Below are positions 34,144 through 45,178 of a stretch of 64,000 nucleotides of DNA, piece by piece. A program made the position numbers and the translations under genes. This stretch comes from Ctena decussata (taxonomy: Eukaryota > Mollusca > Bivalvia > Lucinida > Lucinidae): assembly GCA_963989385.1 (NCBI GenBank), contig OZ022505.1:60081737-60145736 (forward strand), in the 5' to 3' direction. Below the pieces are notes generated by a model that worked only from the letters and a program-made list of their open reading frames with translations, was not told the origin of the DNA and did no database searches. Position 1 is the stretch's first letter; every line of letters begins with the position of its first letter.

Positions 34144-36286
34144 TGTTACGAAATGGATCTAATCGTTCACTTTGTCGTCGAGATTATTTTAATCCTTTCA
34201 ATCAGTAAGGCTACAGTTTTTAGGGTAACTGTGGTAATAAAACATTTACGGAAACTGTGGCTACGTTATGCATGGGTTGTTTGTGAATACCTCTCGTGGA
34301 CAGCGTTTTGCATGATTTTAAGGTGAATACCTGCACGAGTCTTTTGATTGTGGAAAGCGTGTTGCATGATTTTAATGTGAGACGCATAGTATTTATACGC
34401 CTATCTTTTAATGAAAAGTTAGACGTGGCTGTTTAATTCTTGATGGATGTTATATTGTTGTGTGCCCAGATTCTGTGTTAAGACCTAGAAGGGTAAGATT
34501 TTATTATATTTATTTAGAATAGTTTGGCTAAGAATGAAAAATGTGACTTCTGATTGATATGGTATGATTATATGTGTCGACTGATTTGATTTTGTTGGCA
34601 GTGATCAGGCTGCGCATGTGTCGACCGATTTTGTTAGTAAGCATGCTGCGCATAATATTTGTATATTAGGAAGTTTTGTAAATTTCGGAAATAGTTTATA
34701 TCACTGATGTTGGTTGCAATGGTGTGCGTCTATTTGACGTCCAGTGACGTCAGTTGCATTCATGTTATTCATGTGACGTCAGTTGCATTCATGTTATTGC
34801 GACGTCAGCACTTTTTATATTAGTTTCACGTATACGTGGCTATAGAAGTAGATTGATTTGTAATGGAACTAATTTATATACTCGTGACGTCAATTGACGC
34901 CATAGCATGCACCACATTAAGGGTTTTTCCATAAGTTATAATGGTAGCATTTAGTTATCATGCGTTTGATTTGCCTTCATTAGACGGCGTCATATGGTAT
35001 AACATCATGGATGTCATGATGTCAGATCAAACGTTATGATCCCAAATGTGTTAGAAACGCTTATTCAGTTATTATATTCTATGGCAAATGGTATTACGCT
35101 TAGTTTAAAGAAATGAATTAATAAATATGCAAGTTAGATTTTGGTCGATCAATTTAATGTAAATAGGTCATTGTTTAGATTATTCATGTTTTATGTGGGG
35201 TATGTCATGGTAATGCCTGTTGACGTCAGTATACTTCTTGACAATGTTTGACGTCAGATCCTTCGACGCACATGCGTAGTAGGATCTACGTTTCTTCATT
35301 GGCGGAAGTGGTAAGCACACTTTTAGCTTTACATCGTGAGCGCGAGTCGTGTCTAGTGACACGGCTGGCGTGTGCACGTTATGCTCGGCATTCGCCGAGG
35401 GCGTTGTATGGTATTTCCAAGACAGGCCCAAGTCTTACGCATTGTTATTATGTAGTTACAATGTATTAAGTGTAAGTTCGTTATTTTTAGGCACATCAAG
35501 TCCGGCAGTCAGCTGTAAGGGCTTAGAGCCACGTCTCACCTGGAGATGCGATATACGTCTCCAGGTTAATACCAACCCGGGTAGAGGCAGTTACAACGCC
35601 GTTTGTGCAAGGTTCCCAAGCAGAGGCGGGAAGCACAAAATGTAGGCGGAAGTGGTTAGCACAGTTTTGCCAGATTCTGTGATAAGTTCTGAAGGTCACA
35701 TCAAGTGTTGGACAGTGTTCGTCCACTAAGGTGTGTTAATATATATAGACTGGTCCCTGGTACGATCCAGGGAGCGACCAGTATATAGTCGTGCACGTGC
35801 TAATAAGAGTTGGTGTTCCTCATGATATATGGACTGGCCCATGACATGATCCAGGGAACGACGAATTGAAGTCTACCAACATAAGGCCTTCTTTTTTTCT
35901 ATGAGCTCAAACTAACGTTTTTTTGTTCTTTGTGTTTTCCTTTAGTTCATGGCGCTGAGCCGAGTACGGTGTTGACGTCAGACGGTAATCTATTTGCGTA
36001 TTGTACGCAAATCGATTACATATTTGAAACAAACACCTTACTTGGGCCAGCGACATGAACTGATATGTGTTGTATATTATTGTAATTGTGACAGTTGTAA
36101 ATTGTATTGTTGTATATAAAATTTACATTATATATAAACTTAAAAACATTCTAACGTTGTTAGAGTTTCCTTGTTAGTGTATTACACTAGTAGATAACCC
36201 TTTAACCGGAAGTCACCCTCCGCCGTCCTGGCGACGCATAAGGCTCTACACCCGTGTCGACCGGGTGTAAAACCTTCTGCGTAACA
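34144..36286 (+). repeat. 3' LTR
   Basis: 2,143 bp, the same length as the 5' LTR. Differences I see are GGACAGCG for GGACAGTG (about 34304), AGTTATC for AGTCATC (about 34954) and CTGTAAGGG for CTGTTAGGG (about 35517). Its end lies 38 bp from the ATG of the zinc-finger frame downstream, so its promoter could drive that exon. Confidence 0.96.
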
Positions 36287-36287
36287 A

Positions 36288-36303
36288 TGCCTTATCTTTC
36301 TAG
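36288..36303 (+). promoter_or_regulatory. probable 3' splice acceptor of the zinc-finger exon
   Basis: TGCCTTATCTTTCTAG is a pyrimidine-rich tract ending in AG. The seven codons after it (from 36304) are open in the zinc-finger frame, while TAG at 36301-36303 closes that frame. The coding exon therefore probably begins at 36304. The retrotransposon sits within 17 bp upstream, where tract and branch point would lie. Confidence 0.6.
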
Positions 36304-36324
36304 AGCGAAATTTCTGGTTTTAAT

Positions 36325-37731
36325 ATGAGTGGTAAACGATACAAAAGTGTTAAAATCGCGAAGAACAATACCGCAGATTCACGACATGCTAATGGTGTGT
36401 GTGGTAAAAAGTCTACAAAGGCAAGAAAAGTGAAAAAGAATGTGTTTAAGAATACTGGAAGGAAACCGCAAGCTTGTGATGTCTGTGGTAAACAGTTTTG
36501 GAGGGAAAGCAGTTTGAATAAACACATGCTTCGTCATACTGGAGACAAACCATATGCTTGTGATGTGTGTCGGAAACGGTTTGCAAAGGAAAGAAATTTG
36601 AAGATACACAAGCTTGTTCATACTAGAGATAAACCATATGCTTGCGATATCTGTTGTAAACAGTGTCAAACTAAAGATCACTTGAGAAGACACAAGTCTG
36701 TTCATATAGAAGATAAATCATATGCTTGTGATATTTGTGGTAGACAATTTACTGTTGTAGAATACTTGAAAAGGCACGTGCGCACTCATATTAGAGACAA
36801 ACCTTATGCTTGTGATCTATGTGGGAAACATTTTTCAGTGGCAGGAGAAGTTACGCAGTATATGGGTGTTCACTTTGGTGAGAAAATACATGCCTGTGCT
36901 ATTTGTGGCAAACAGTTTAGACAGGCCGGAAACATGAGGAGACATATGCTTATTCATACTGGAGAGAAACCTCATGGTTGTGAAATCTGTGGTAAACAAT
37001 TTGCAGAAAAGGCAAACCTAAAGAGACACGCGCTAACCGTTCATACGGAAGGGAATCCACATGCTTGTGGTGTCTGTGATAAAGTTTTTATGCAGGCAGT
37101 ATACTTGAAGCAACACATGGTGACCCATAAGGTAGAGAAACCATACAATTGTAAAGTCTGTAGCAACAGGTTTCCAACGGCCGAAAGCTTGAAGAAACAC
37201 ATGGTTAGTCATACTGGAAGGACGCGGCAAGTTTGTAAGGTATGTGGTAAACAGATCGTAAGAGCAAAGAACATGAAGGAACACATGCTTCTTCATACCG
37301 GAGACTCACCACATGCCTGTGCTATCTGTGGTGATCAGTTTACAACGGCAGGAAGCTTAAAGAGACATATAGCAGCTCATACTGGAGGGAAACGGCCTGG
37401 CTGTGCTATATGTGGGAAACAATTTTCAAGGGCAGAATACTTGAAGACACACATGCTTATACACACTAATGAGAAACCGTACACTTGCGATATCTGTGGC
37501 AAAATGTTCAAATGGATAGGCCACCTTAAAAAACACATACTTGTTCATATTGGAGAGAAACGGTATGTTTGTGATATTTGTTGCAAAAGGTTTCTGACTT
37601 TAGGGCACTTACGGACTCATAAACATATTCATACCGGAGAGAAGCCATATGCTTGTGATTTGTGTACTGACAAGTTTATACAGTTTGCACATCTGAAAAG
37701 ACACATGTTTAATCACATTGGAGAGAAATAA
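36325..37731 (+). CDS. C2H2 zinc-finger protein, 15 fingers (ZNF1)
   Basis: A 468-codon frame with a short lysine-rich N-terminus (residues 1-49), then 15 tandem C-x2-C-x12-H-x3-H units of 28 residues joined by TGEKP-like linkers. Finger 5 has lost its first histidine (TQYMGVH) and finger 7 has one extra residue between its histidines. The array runs almost to the stop. This is a probable sequence-specific DNA-binding nuclear protein; no KRAB, BTB or SCAN domain is visible, though one could lie in upstream exons. The frame probably continues upstream to 36304 through a splice acceptor, so ATG 36325 need not be the true start. Finger sequences resemble the broken array at 53611-55056, suggesting local duplication. 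The complete LTR element just upstream may alter its splicing or transcription. Confidence 0.85.
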   Translation: MSGKRYKSVKIAKNNTADSRHANGVCGKKSTKARKVKKNVFKNTGRKPQACDVCGKQFWRESSLNKHMLRHTGDKPYACDVCRKRFAKERNLKIHKLVHTRDKPYACDICCKQCQTKDHLRRHKSVHIEDKSYACDICGRQFTVVEYLKRHVRTHIRDKPYACDLCGKHFSVAGEVTQYMGVHFGEKIHACAICGKQFRQAGNMRRHMLIHTGEKPHGCEICGKQFAEKANLKRHALTVHTEGNPHACGVCDKVFMQAVYLKQHMVTHKVEKPYNCKVCSNRFPTAESLKKHMVSHTGRTRQVCKVCGKQIVRAKNMKEHMLLHTGDSPHACAICGDQFTTAGSLKRHIAAHTGGKRPGCAICGKQFSRAEYLKTHMLIHTNEKPYTCDICGKMFKWIGHLKKHILVHIGEKRYVCDICCKRFLTLGHLRTHKHIHTGEKPYACDLCTDKFIQFAHLKRHMFNHIGEK

Positions 37732-37739
37732 CATATTTG

Positions 37740-38050
37740 AGAAGACGGTTGTAAACAGTGTCGATACAAGACGCTTTACACATCATACGCCTGTTCATAC
37801 TGGAGAAGAACTGTATGTTTGCGATGTTGGTTGAAAACAGTTTACACTTTAATGTTTGAAATTGAAGACACATTTTTATTTTCATACTGGAGAAATAGCG
37901 CAGGATTGTCGTGTCTGTGGAAAACAGTTTACTACTCAAAGACACATTGGGAAAATTGTGAAACCGTATGCTGTCTTGTCTGTGATAAACCGTTTACTAA
38001 GAAAGAGAGCATAAAGAATTATATCGCATCTGCTATTTGGCGGAAAATTG
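37740..38050 (+). pseudogene. decayed C2H2 fingers downstream of ZNF1
   Basis: Finger fragments continue after the stop in shifting frames: VHTGEELYVCDV (about 37790), CRVCGKQFTTQRH (about 37905) and CLVCDKPFTKKESIK (about 37975). Zinc-binding residues are missing and stops intervene. The ancestral array was longer, and its 3' part is dead. Confidence 0.75.
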
Positions 38051-38061
38051 CAAGCCTATAA

Positions 38062-38571
38062 TAGTCTAGATTCACAGGAACTACGTTTTCAGCTTCCAGT
38101 GATTGTCTAGTGTACTAGCGTAAACCCCTAATAATAATGGTGTATAAAAACAGATCGAAAATTATTAAGTTAATCATCTTTTATCATATGACGTCACTGT
38201 CATTCAGTGGATAAATCGTGTCATAAAAATCGTATGACCACACGTGTAATAACATTTTTTGCGCGTATATGTAACGTCACTTACAACGAACGTGTCAACA
38301 GTGTGTTTTCTTATTGAAATAATGTTCATTTTGAAGGCGATAAAATCCCATATTACAGGGTCACGTGATAAACAGAATCTTGCACTCCTGATAATTTCAA
38401 TAAAATGTATGAAACTCGCCAAAAGCTCGTTTCATATATTTCATATGAAATGACCACTCATGTAAGAACCTCTATGTATGCTGTCCCCTTATGTTGAAAA
38501 GTCTCATGTTTTATAGCAAGCCGTTTCACAGGAAGTGGTGCTTAGTCATACTTGTGAGGACTAAGATCTAT
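38062..38571. other. intergenic, no gene seen
   Basis: AT-rich sequence between the decayed fingers and the next inverted-repeat element; nothing recognisable. Confidence 0.5.
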
Positions 38572-39517
38572 AGGGTCGGGTCATGTAAAGGACCTCTGAC
38601 AGTTTCCATGCATATTTGCCTATTTTTCAACAAATTACTGCAGCTTTCCTGGGAAGCTGATGATGAAAATTTTAGCATTAATGTGTAGACTTATCCATTA
38701 TAAAGAAGTTTTGATATTGATTTTGAACAATTATCACATCCTCACACCAACTCTCACTGATTCTCGCAAGAGGGGTGAGTGAAATTTTCGGTCATGCTAA
38801 ACACGTAATGTATTTTTTTTGCTTTTTCTTATTTACTGGATTTTATTTGTTAAATAAGCTTAAATTGAAGTAAAACACTATAGCTGCTCATAGTATGCAA
38901 TTATATGTAAATAAAAAGTATGCTAGCCTTATTTTTAGACACAGAGGGTCTAATTACCCATCCCACTTTTCAGTTTTTCAGCTGTAGACTATCTTTCCCT
39001 CCTCCCGTGCCTCAGCTTGCCACTCATATATAATGTGTATATCGATAGTACACACATGCATGCAAAGTGGCTTGCTGAGGCACGGGGGGGGGGGGGGGAA
39101 GCATCTTTATAAAACTTTTCCTATTTTCCATACATTCAATTGTAAAAACTTGCGTTTTACACCAAAAATCTAAGTCTGTGTGCGATATAATTGAACAATT
39201 ATTTTTCTGCCAATTGTGAGAGGTTCAGGGCAACACATTTCAATAAAAATTTTGAAGTCTACCGAAAGTTCATTGTCCCCATTTTTTATAGGCAAATTTA
39301 CATTACAACTGTCAGAGGTCCTTCGGACAGCGGGTAATGTCGGACAGTGGCATTGTTTCCTTGATATGTCAGTTGTTTGGAATTAAAACAAATTAACTGG
39401 GCAAACAGTGAAAATCCTGATGAGACGGCTCATTATGAGCCGTCTCATCTGGACTTTCACTGTTTGCAATGGAATGTCCGAATTTACCCGCTGTCCGAAG
39501 TTACCCGACTCGACCCT
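38572..39517. mobile_element. possible nested inverted-repeat element
   Basis: Outer ends AGGGTCGGGTC and CGACCCT, with an internal exact inverted pair GGACCTCTGACAGTT (38590-38604) / AACTGTCAGAGGTCC (39307-39321). It contains two further foldbacks: 39006-39084 (GTGCCTCAGC ... GCTGAGGCAC, next to a run of G) and 39401-39467. No coding frame. Boundaries are tentative. Confidence 0.45.
39401..39467. repeat. 67-bp foldback hairpin
   Basis: GCAAACAGTGAAA pairs with TTTCACTGTTTGC at the ends, and the core GATGAGACGGCTCAT pairs perfectly with ATGAGCCGTCTCATC around a single T. Confidence 0.85.
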
Positions 39518-39814
39518 AAAGGTTGCACTTAATTGAAAACAAAGTCGACTTCATTGTGATTGTTCGTAGGACACTCAAACGTTAGGCTACATACGCCACA
39601 TAGCGTCGGTTGTTAAGAATGGACTTTAAAAAACTACCAACACTTGACAGCCTTTTGACCAGTTATATTCTTAAAGTTTAAAATGATTTTCGTATAGAAT
39701 TAAAGAACTGGAAATGATCTATCATTTGATAGGTTATAAAAATTGTGGAACGAGGCAAACGTGAATGTTTTTGCTCTTAAATAAGAACAAAAATGCATTT
39801 AGGCCAACTGTTAC

Positions 39815-40590
39815 TGTTACTCTTTTGGTTGTCCATGTTGTGGCTTTCGTTCACATTTTCTTCGAGTGGTGTTTGCTTTCAATTCAGGTACCTTACAGGT
39901 AAAACTAGATGTTAATGTTATTTGTTCTGGCTGTCCATGAGGATACTTTCGTTCACCTTTTCTTCGAGTAGCGTGTGCTTTCAATTAAGGTACCTTACAG
40001 GTAAAACTAGATGTTAATGTTATTTGTTCTGGTTGTCCATGTGGGTACTCTCGTTCACCTTTTCTTCGAGTGGTGTTTGCTTTCAATTAAGGTACCTTAC
40101 AGGTACAACTAGATGTTATTGTTATTTGTTCTGGCTGTCCATGTGGGTACTTTCGTTCACCTTTTCTTCGAGTGGTGTTTTCTTTCAATTAAGGTACCTT
40201 ACAGGTAAAACTAGATGTTAATGTTATTTGTTCTGGCTGTCCATGTGGATACTTTCATTCACATTTTCTTCGAGTGGTGTTCGCTTTCAATTAAGGTACC
40301 TTACAGGTAAAACTAGATGTTAATGTTATTTGTTATGGCTGTTCATGTGGGTGCTTCCGTTCACCTTTTCTTCGAGTGGTGTTTGCTTTCAATTCAGATA
40401 CCTTACAGGTAGAATTAGATGTTAATGTTATTTGTTCTGGCTGTTCATATGGGTGCTTCCGTTCACCTTTTCTTCGAGTGGTGTTTGCTTTTAATTAAGG
40501 TACCTTACGGGTAAAACTAGATGTTACTGTCACTTGTTCTGGTTGTTCATGTGGGTGCTTTCGTTCACCTGTTGTTTGACTAGTTATTTT
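39815..40590 (+). repeat. 102-bp minisatellite
   Basis: About 7.5 units with a constant 102-bp period; the TATTTGTTCTGG anchor is at 39919, 40021, 40123, 40225, 40327, 40429 and 40531 (last as CACTTG). Each unit includes TTCACCTTTTCTTCGAGTGG and GGTACCTTACAGGTAAAACT. The period is a multiple of three and two units read open, but most units contain TAA, so it is not coding. Confidence 0.92.
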
Positions 40591-40597
40591 TAGCTCA

Positions 40598-42513
40598 CCT
40601 GAGCCTTTAGGCTCATAGGTGAACTTATAGTATAGCCAGGCATCCGTCGTCCGCCCATCGTCCGTACAAATGATGACCTTGTGATGACATTGACCTAATT
40701 TATAACATGGTCAACTTTGGTACGTTAGGCTTTTGTATGGGAAAACGCTTAAACAGTGGATTTCTCAGAAACTACTTAAGTCTAAGGTACAATACTTGGT
40801 TTACATGGTGAACAAAATGAACCAACGAAGATATTATGTCACTAAGGGTCAAGGTCATTCGGTCCGTCCATCCGTCGTCAAGATTTTCAAACATCTTCTC
40901 CTCTGAAACCACTGGGCCGATTAAAGCCAAATTTCATATGGAGTCTCAGTGAGATGGGGGAACGAAAGTTTGTACGCGGGGTCTGGGTTACATGACCAAG
41001 GTTGCCGCCATGCCCATATATGGTAAAACCCCTTTAAAAATCTTCTTCTCCAGAACCAAAAGGCCTATGAAATTAAAACTTGGTTTGTAGCATCGGGCAT
41101 GCAGACCCATCATAGTCTATACAAATGATGACCTTGCGATGACCTTGACCTAATTTATGACACGGTCAACTTCGGTACCTTAGGCTTTTATATGGGAACA
41201 CGCTTAAACAGTGGATTTCTCAGAAACTAAGTCTAAGGTAGAATATTTGGTATTTATGGTGAACTAAATGAACAAATGAAGATATTATGTCACTTAAGGT
41301 CAAGGTCATTCTCTCCGTCCATCTGTTGTCAAGATTTTCAAACAGCTTCTCCTCTGAAACCACTGGGCCGATTAAAGCCAAATTTCTTATGGAGTCTTAG
41401 TGGGATGGGGGAACGAAAGTTGGGTTCCGGGATCTGGGTCACCAAACCAAGATTGCCGCCTTGTCCATATATGGTAAAACCTGTTCAAAAATCTTTTTCT
41501 CCAGAACCAAAAGGCCTATGACCTTGAAACTTGGTATGTAGTATTTCGAACATGGGCCCATCATAATTCGTACAAATCAGGACTGTGCTCTGAGTGTGAC
41601 CTAATTTATGGCTAGGTCAATTTTGATGCATCGGAAAATGCCTTAACAGTGGATTTCTCAGAAATCATTCAAGTCTAAGATATGATATTTGATATTCATG
41701 GTTAACTTAGTGAGCCTATTAAGATATTGTGTTGTTATAGGTCAAGGTCATTCTTTGACCTTTGTTCAAGGTCACTGTGATTTTGGTGCCTGTCAACATT
41801 TTCAAACATCTTCTCTGAAGCCACTGGGCTATTTGAAGCTATATTTCATACGGAGCTTCACTGGGTTAAAAGAACCAAATTTTGTTGAGCTGGTCATGGT
41901 CACATGACCAAGATGGACACCATGCCCATATATGGTAAAATTCCTTCAAAAATCTTCTTCTCCAGAACCAAAGGCACAATGACCACGTGGCATGGTATGT
42001 AGCATTGAGGACTTGGGCCAATCATAGTTTGTACAATCATGACGGTGCATTGGCCTGTATGTGCACTTAGTACTGGTTAACCGCTTAGGAGGTCTAAGCC
42101 TGCCCAGGAATAGTGTCGTTAGGTTAACTGACCGTCCCGACATGACCATAGTTGTTTACCGTGATCAAAATCAATCAATCAATCATTGACCTAATTTATG
42201 GCAAGGTCAACTTTGGTATGATATGCTTTTATATGGGAAAATGCTTAAACAGTCGATTTCATGGAATGTTTTTTAAGCCTAGATATTATAATTGGAAAAT
42301 ATGGTTAACTAAATGTATACATGAAGACAAGGTCATTAAAGGTCAAGGTCATTTTTTGAACTATGCTCAAGATCACTGAGATTTTAAAAATTAAAATATG
42401 CACACATTTTAAGCTAATGGTTTCAAATTTGTAACAAATGAGCGAAATGACAAATTGTGTCTGTTGACACAAGGTGTCAGATGAGCTACAGGACCATTGG
42501 TCCTCGGGTTTCA
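40598..42513. repeat. GCTCACCTGAG element carrying ~450-bp tandem units
   Basis: It begins GCTCACCTGAGCCTTTAGGC and ends near ATTGGTCCTCGGGTTTCAGC. About four units of roughly 450 bp contain the anchors ATGACCTTGACCTAATTTATG, AGTGGATTTCTCAGAAA, TCAAGATTTTCAAAC and CCCATATATGGTAAAA. Short frames inside it (for example 41276-41521) are not genes. A SINE fragment interrupts unit 4. Confidence 0.75.
42053..42183 (+). mobile_element. 5'-truncated SINE inserted in the tandem units
   Basis: Matches the 3' half of the SINEs at 20463 and 20929 (GTGCACTTAGTACTGGTTAA, CTTAGGAGGTCTAAGCC, GACCGTCCCGACATGACCAT) but ends in an ATCA-type tail. CATTG flanks both sides (42048-42052 and 42184-42188), and the neighbouring units show the uninterrupted target. 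Confidence 0.85.
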
Positions 42514-43090
42514 GCTCACATGAGCCAGCGGCTCCAGGGGAGCTTATAGGATAGGAAGGCTCCGTCGTCCGCCCGTCGTACGTCGCCCGTCCACAATTTC
42601 AAACAACTTCAATCTGCTTTGAAATCATTGAGCCGATTGTAACCAAATTTCATATGTAGCCTCCAGGCCTTATGGGAAACTGCCCTGGTCACATGACCAA
42701 CATGGCCGCCACGACCATATATGGAAAATACCTTAAAAATCTTCTTCTCATGAACCGACAGGCCGGTGACAGGCCGGTGACCTTGAAACTTGGTATTTAG
42801 CAATGAGTACGCGAGTACTACCAAGATGCTTCAAATTATGGGTTGACCTTGACCTTTTTTACGGTAAGGTCAAATTTTCTTTCTTGTCCTTTATATGCGA
42901 AAATGCTTGAACATAAGATATCTTGGAAACTGTTGAAGATTTTGAGCTAAAATTGGTATCGACAGTCATCTTAATGAGTACATAAAGATTTATAAATACA
43001 AGAGGTCAAGGTCTTTCTTTGACCTTTGACCCAGGTCTCTCATATTGACCAATTGTAACCAAAGTTCCTACAGAGCCTCCATGGGTTGAT
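42514..43090. repeat. second, truncated GCTCACCTGAG-type element
   Basis: Starts GCTCACATGAGCCAGCGGCT and carries one diverged tandem unit (AACATGGCCGCCACGACCATATATGG, shortened here to the key word CCATATATGG, and GACCTTGACC). The right end is eroded. Confidence 0.55.
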
Positions 43091-43802
43091 GAAACGAAAT
43101 ACTAGTACATAACAACATTCGCGCACACAGAAGATTCAGATCAGCCTGTGCGGTCTAATCAGAATCTTCTCTGTTCGCATGAAATGACTGTGTTGCCTAG
43201 AAATAAAAAATGAAGACCCTGATCAGTCTACACAGATGATATGGCCGATTTTAATATTCAGTACTGCCTACATAAGTGAGTATTCCAGTCAGCCTTCACA
43301 GCTAAAAAGCGAAACAGAAGGCGCCGATCCGCCTACACAGATGTGACGGCTGATTTTAATATTTACTATTCATATTGAAGGTTGTCAACAGTGACGAATC
43401 GATTCAGCCTGCACATCTGCGCAGACTGATAAGTTTTCATTTCAGTTTTATTCGAGCTTTAGACATATATATATATATATATTTACTTCTACAAAAAATA
43501 CTATATAACATTGGAACATATTAATCTTTTTTATTTTTTATTTTTTTTACAACTTATACATGGCATGTTTGTATATATTTCTGATTGAAAGGCATTTTAG
43601 TCTTTCATTATGCAAAAAAATTGCGAAATATTTAGCTTCTAGACATTTAAAAATATATTTGTTTCCATTTATTTTAACAAATAATAAACTCATAAGCGAT
43701 AAAAAAAACTTGTATATTTAGAAGTTTTATATCAGAATAAAATTATTAAAACAATAGTCATGTATTTATTTATTCTGAATTAATTATATATTTTTTATTT
43801 TT
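43091..43802. other. intergenic with diverged repeats, no gene seen
   Basis: It holds a diverged direct pair around 43215 and 43325 (CTACACAGATG, then CTGATTTTAATATT or CCGATTTTAATATT). An AT-rich segment with an (AT)n run at 43470-43490 follows. Confidence 0.5.
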
Positions 43803-44935
43803 ATCTCAACTGAGCCAGTGGCTCCGGGGGACCTTACTGGATAGGGAGGCTCCGTCGTCGTCTGTCCATCAGAAAAAAAGAGCTTGAAATATCTTCTTCT
43901 CTTGAACCAATCAACTGATGACCTTGAAAAATGATTTGTAGCATTGAGCACTCAAGTACTACAACTAACTAAGATTGTTCAAATGATGACATTGCGTTGA
44001 CATGGGCCTTTTTCACGCAAAGGTCAAATATTGGGAAATGCTAGAATATAAGTTTTCATGGAGAGTTTTGAAGATTTTGGCATACAAATTGTATGTATAG
44101 TGGTATTCATGAGTACATCAAGGTTTATGAGCAATAGTAATTCTGTGATTTTTGACCCAGGACTCTAATATTTTGAAAATTTCAAACATCTCAAAATCCA
44201 ATGGGCAAATTGTATCAAAATTTCGTGTTGAACCTCCAGGGGCTGAGGGAAAGAAAATAAGTTCAAACGGTCCAGACCAATTGACCAACATGGCTGTCAT
44301 GCCCATATATGAGCCGCGACGTGACAAAACCAACAATGTGGTCGTGCGTCCAGCGCAGACTCAGATCAGTCTGGGCATCCGCCCAGTCTGATCAGAGTCA
44401 TCACTGTCCGCATGGAGATACCTCAGACCCTGAGCTACACTTTAAGCGCAAAGCAAAGGTTCTGATTAGATAGAGCGGATGCCCAGGTTGATCTGAGTAT
44501 GCGCTGGGCACACAACCACATTGTTGGTTTTGTCGTGTCGCGGCTCATATGGTTTTAACATTTAAAAATCTTCTACTCCAGAAACAATTGACCGATGGCC
44601 CTGAAACTTTTTATGTAGCATCGAGTACTCAAGTACTATCGACATTGTTCAAATGATGCCCTTGGCTCGACCTTGACCTTTTTCACGGCATTGTCAAGTA
44701 TGAGAAAATGCTAGAACATAACATTTCATGACTACTGAAAAGTTTTGAAGTTTTTGGCCAGAAAATGGTATATTCGGGTGTTTTAATGAGTATATGAAGA
44801 TTTATGAGTACAAGAGGGCTAGGTGATTCTATGACCTTGACCCAGAACGCACATATTCTGACAATTTCAAACATCTTCTCAAAAGTCATTTGGCGTTTCA
44901 GGGCATCATGTCCGTCTTGTAGCAGTTTCCCGATA
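43803..44935. repeat. third GCTCACCTGAG-type element, split by a MITE
   Basis: Diverged units with CTCAACTGAGCCAGTGGCT, TCTTCTCTTGAACCA, GCCCATATA and TTGACCTTTTTCACGGCA. A MITE (44310-44547) splits the conserved CCCATATATGG word. Confidence 0.65.
44310..44547. mobile_element. TGAGCCGCGAC MITE with an empty site in the window
   Basis: A 238-bp TIR element, TGAGCCGCGACGTGAC ... GTCGTGTCGCGGCTCA, flanked by TA (44308-44309 and 44548-44549). Removing it and one TA restores CCCATATATGG, the word present uninterrupted in related units such as that near 41464. TA duplication points to the Tc1/mariner-type integration class. Confidence 0.93.
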
Positions 44936-45178
44936 TTAGGCCCTATCTTAGGGGTTTATCACTGGCCTATACCCCCCTCATACAAACACATTACCTGGGG
45001 GACTGCGAAACTGACGCAAGTTTGTCCAGTATTGCTTTTCGCGATTTACCACGGACATTCAGAGCCTCTGCTTGCTTATTAAATGCAACCCAGGCTTCTT
45101 GTAGTCAACGCTGAACCAGTCCACTCGATGTTCGGTCACATGGTTAGTATAACGTGATGAGTCGGGTTGAAATTGATA

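Larger units (their letters stand above)
26331..36286 (+). mobile_element. complete Gmr1-like Ty3/gypsy LTR retrotransposon
   Basis: A 9,956-bp element: 5' LTR 26331-28473, primer-binding site from 28474, gag-pol frame 29423-34003, polypurine tract 34131-34139, 3' LTR 34144-36286. A 5-bp target duplication ATGCC flanks it (26326-26330 and 36287-36291). Both LTRs are 2,143 bp, begin TG and end CA. By eye I find about three differences between them, so insertion was recent. There is no env-like frame between pol and the 3' LTR. The pol order PR-IN-RT-RNaseH is the one described for the Gmr1 group of Ty3/gypsy elements; ordinary gypsy elements have IN last. Confidence 0.96.

Noticed and set aside
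35180..35726. Short frames inside both LTRs (for example 27367-27618 and 35180-35431)
   Set aside because: Identical because the LTRs are identical; no domain and not in the transcribed coding part.
36379..36705. Minus-strand frames under the zinc-finger exon (also 37033-37296)
   Set aside because: Shadow frames of the repetitive finger code on the other strand.
40024..40221. 65-codon frame with a 34-residue repeat
   Set aside because: Two minisatellite units that happen to lack TAA; the other units have stops.
39815..40590. CRISPR-like array of regular repeats
   Set aside because: Eukaryotic context; whole 102-bp units repeat without unique spacers.
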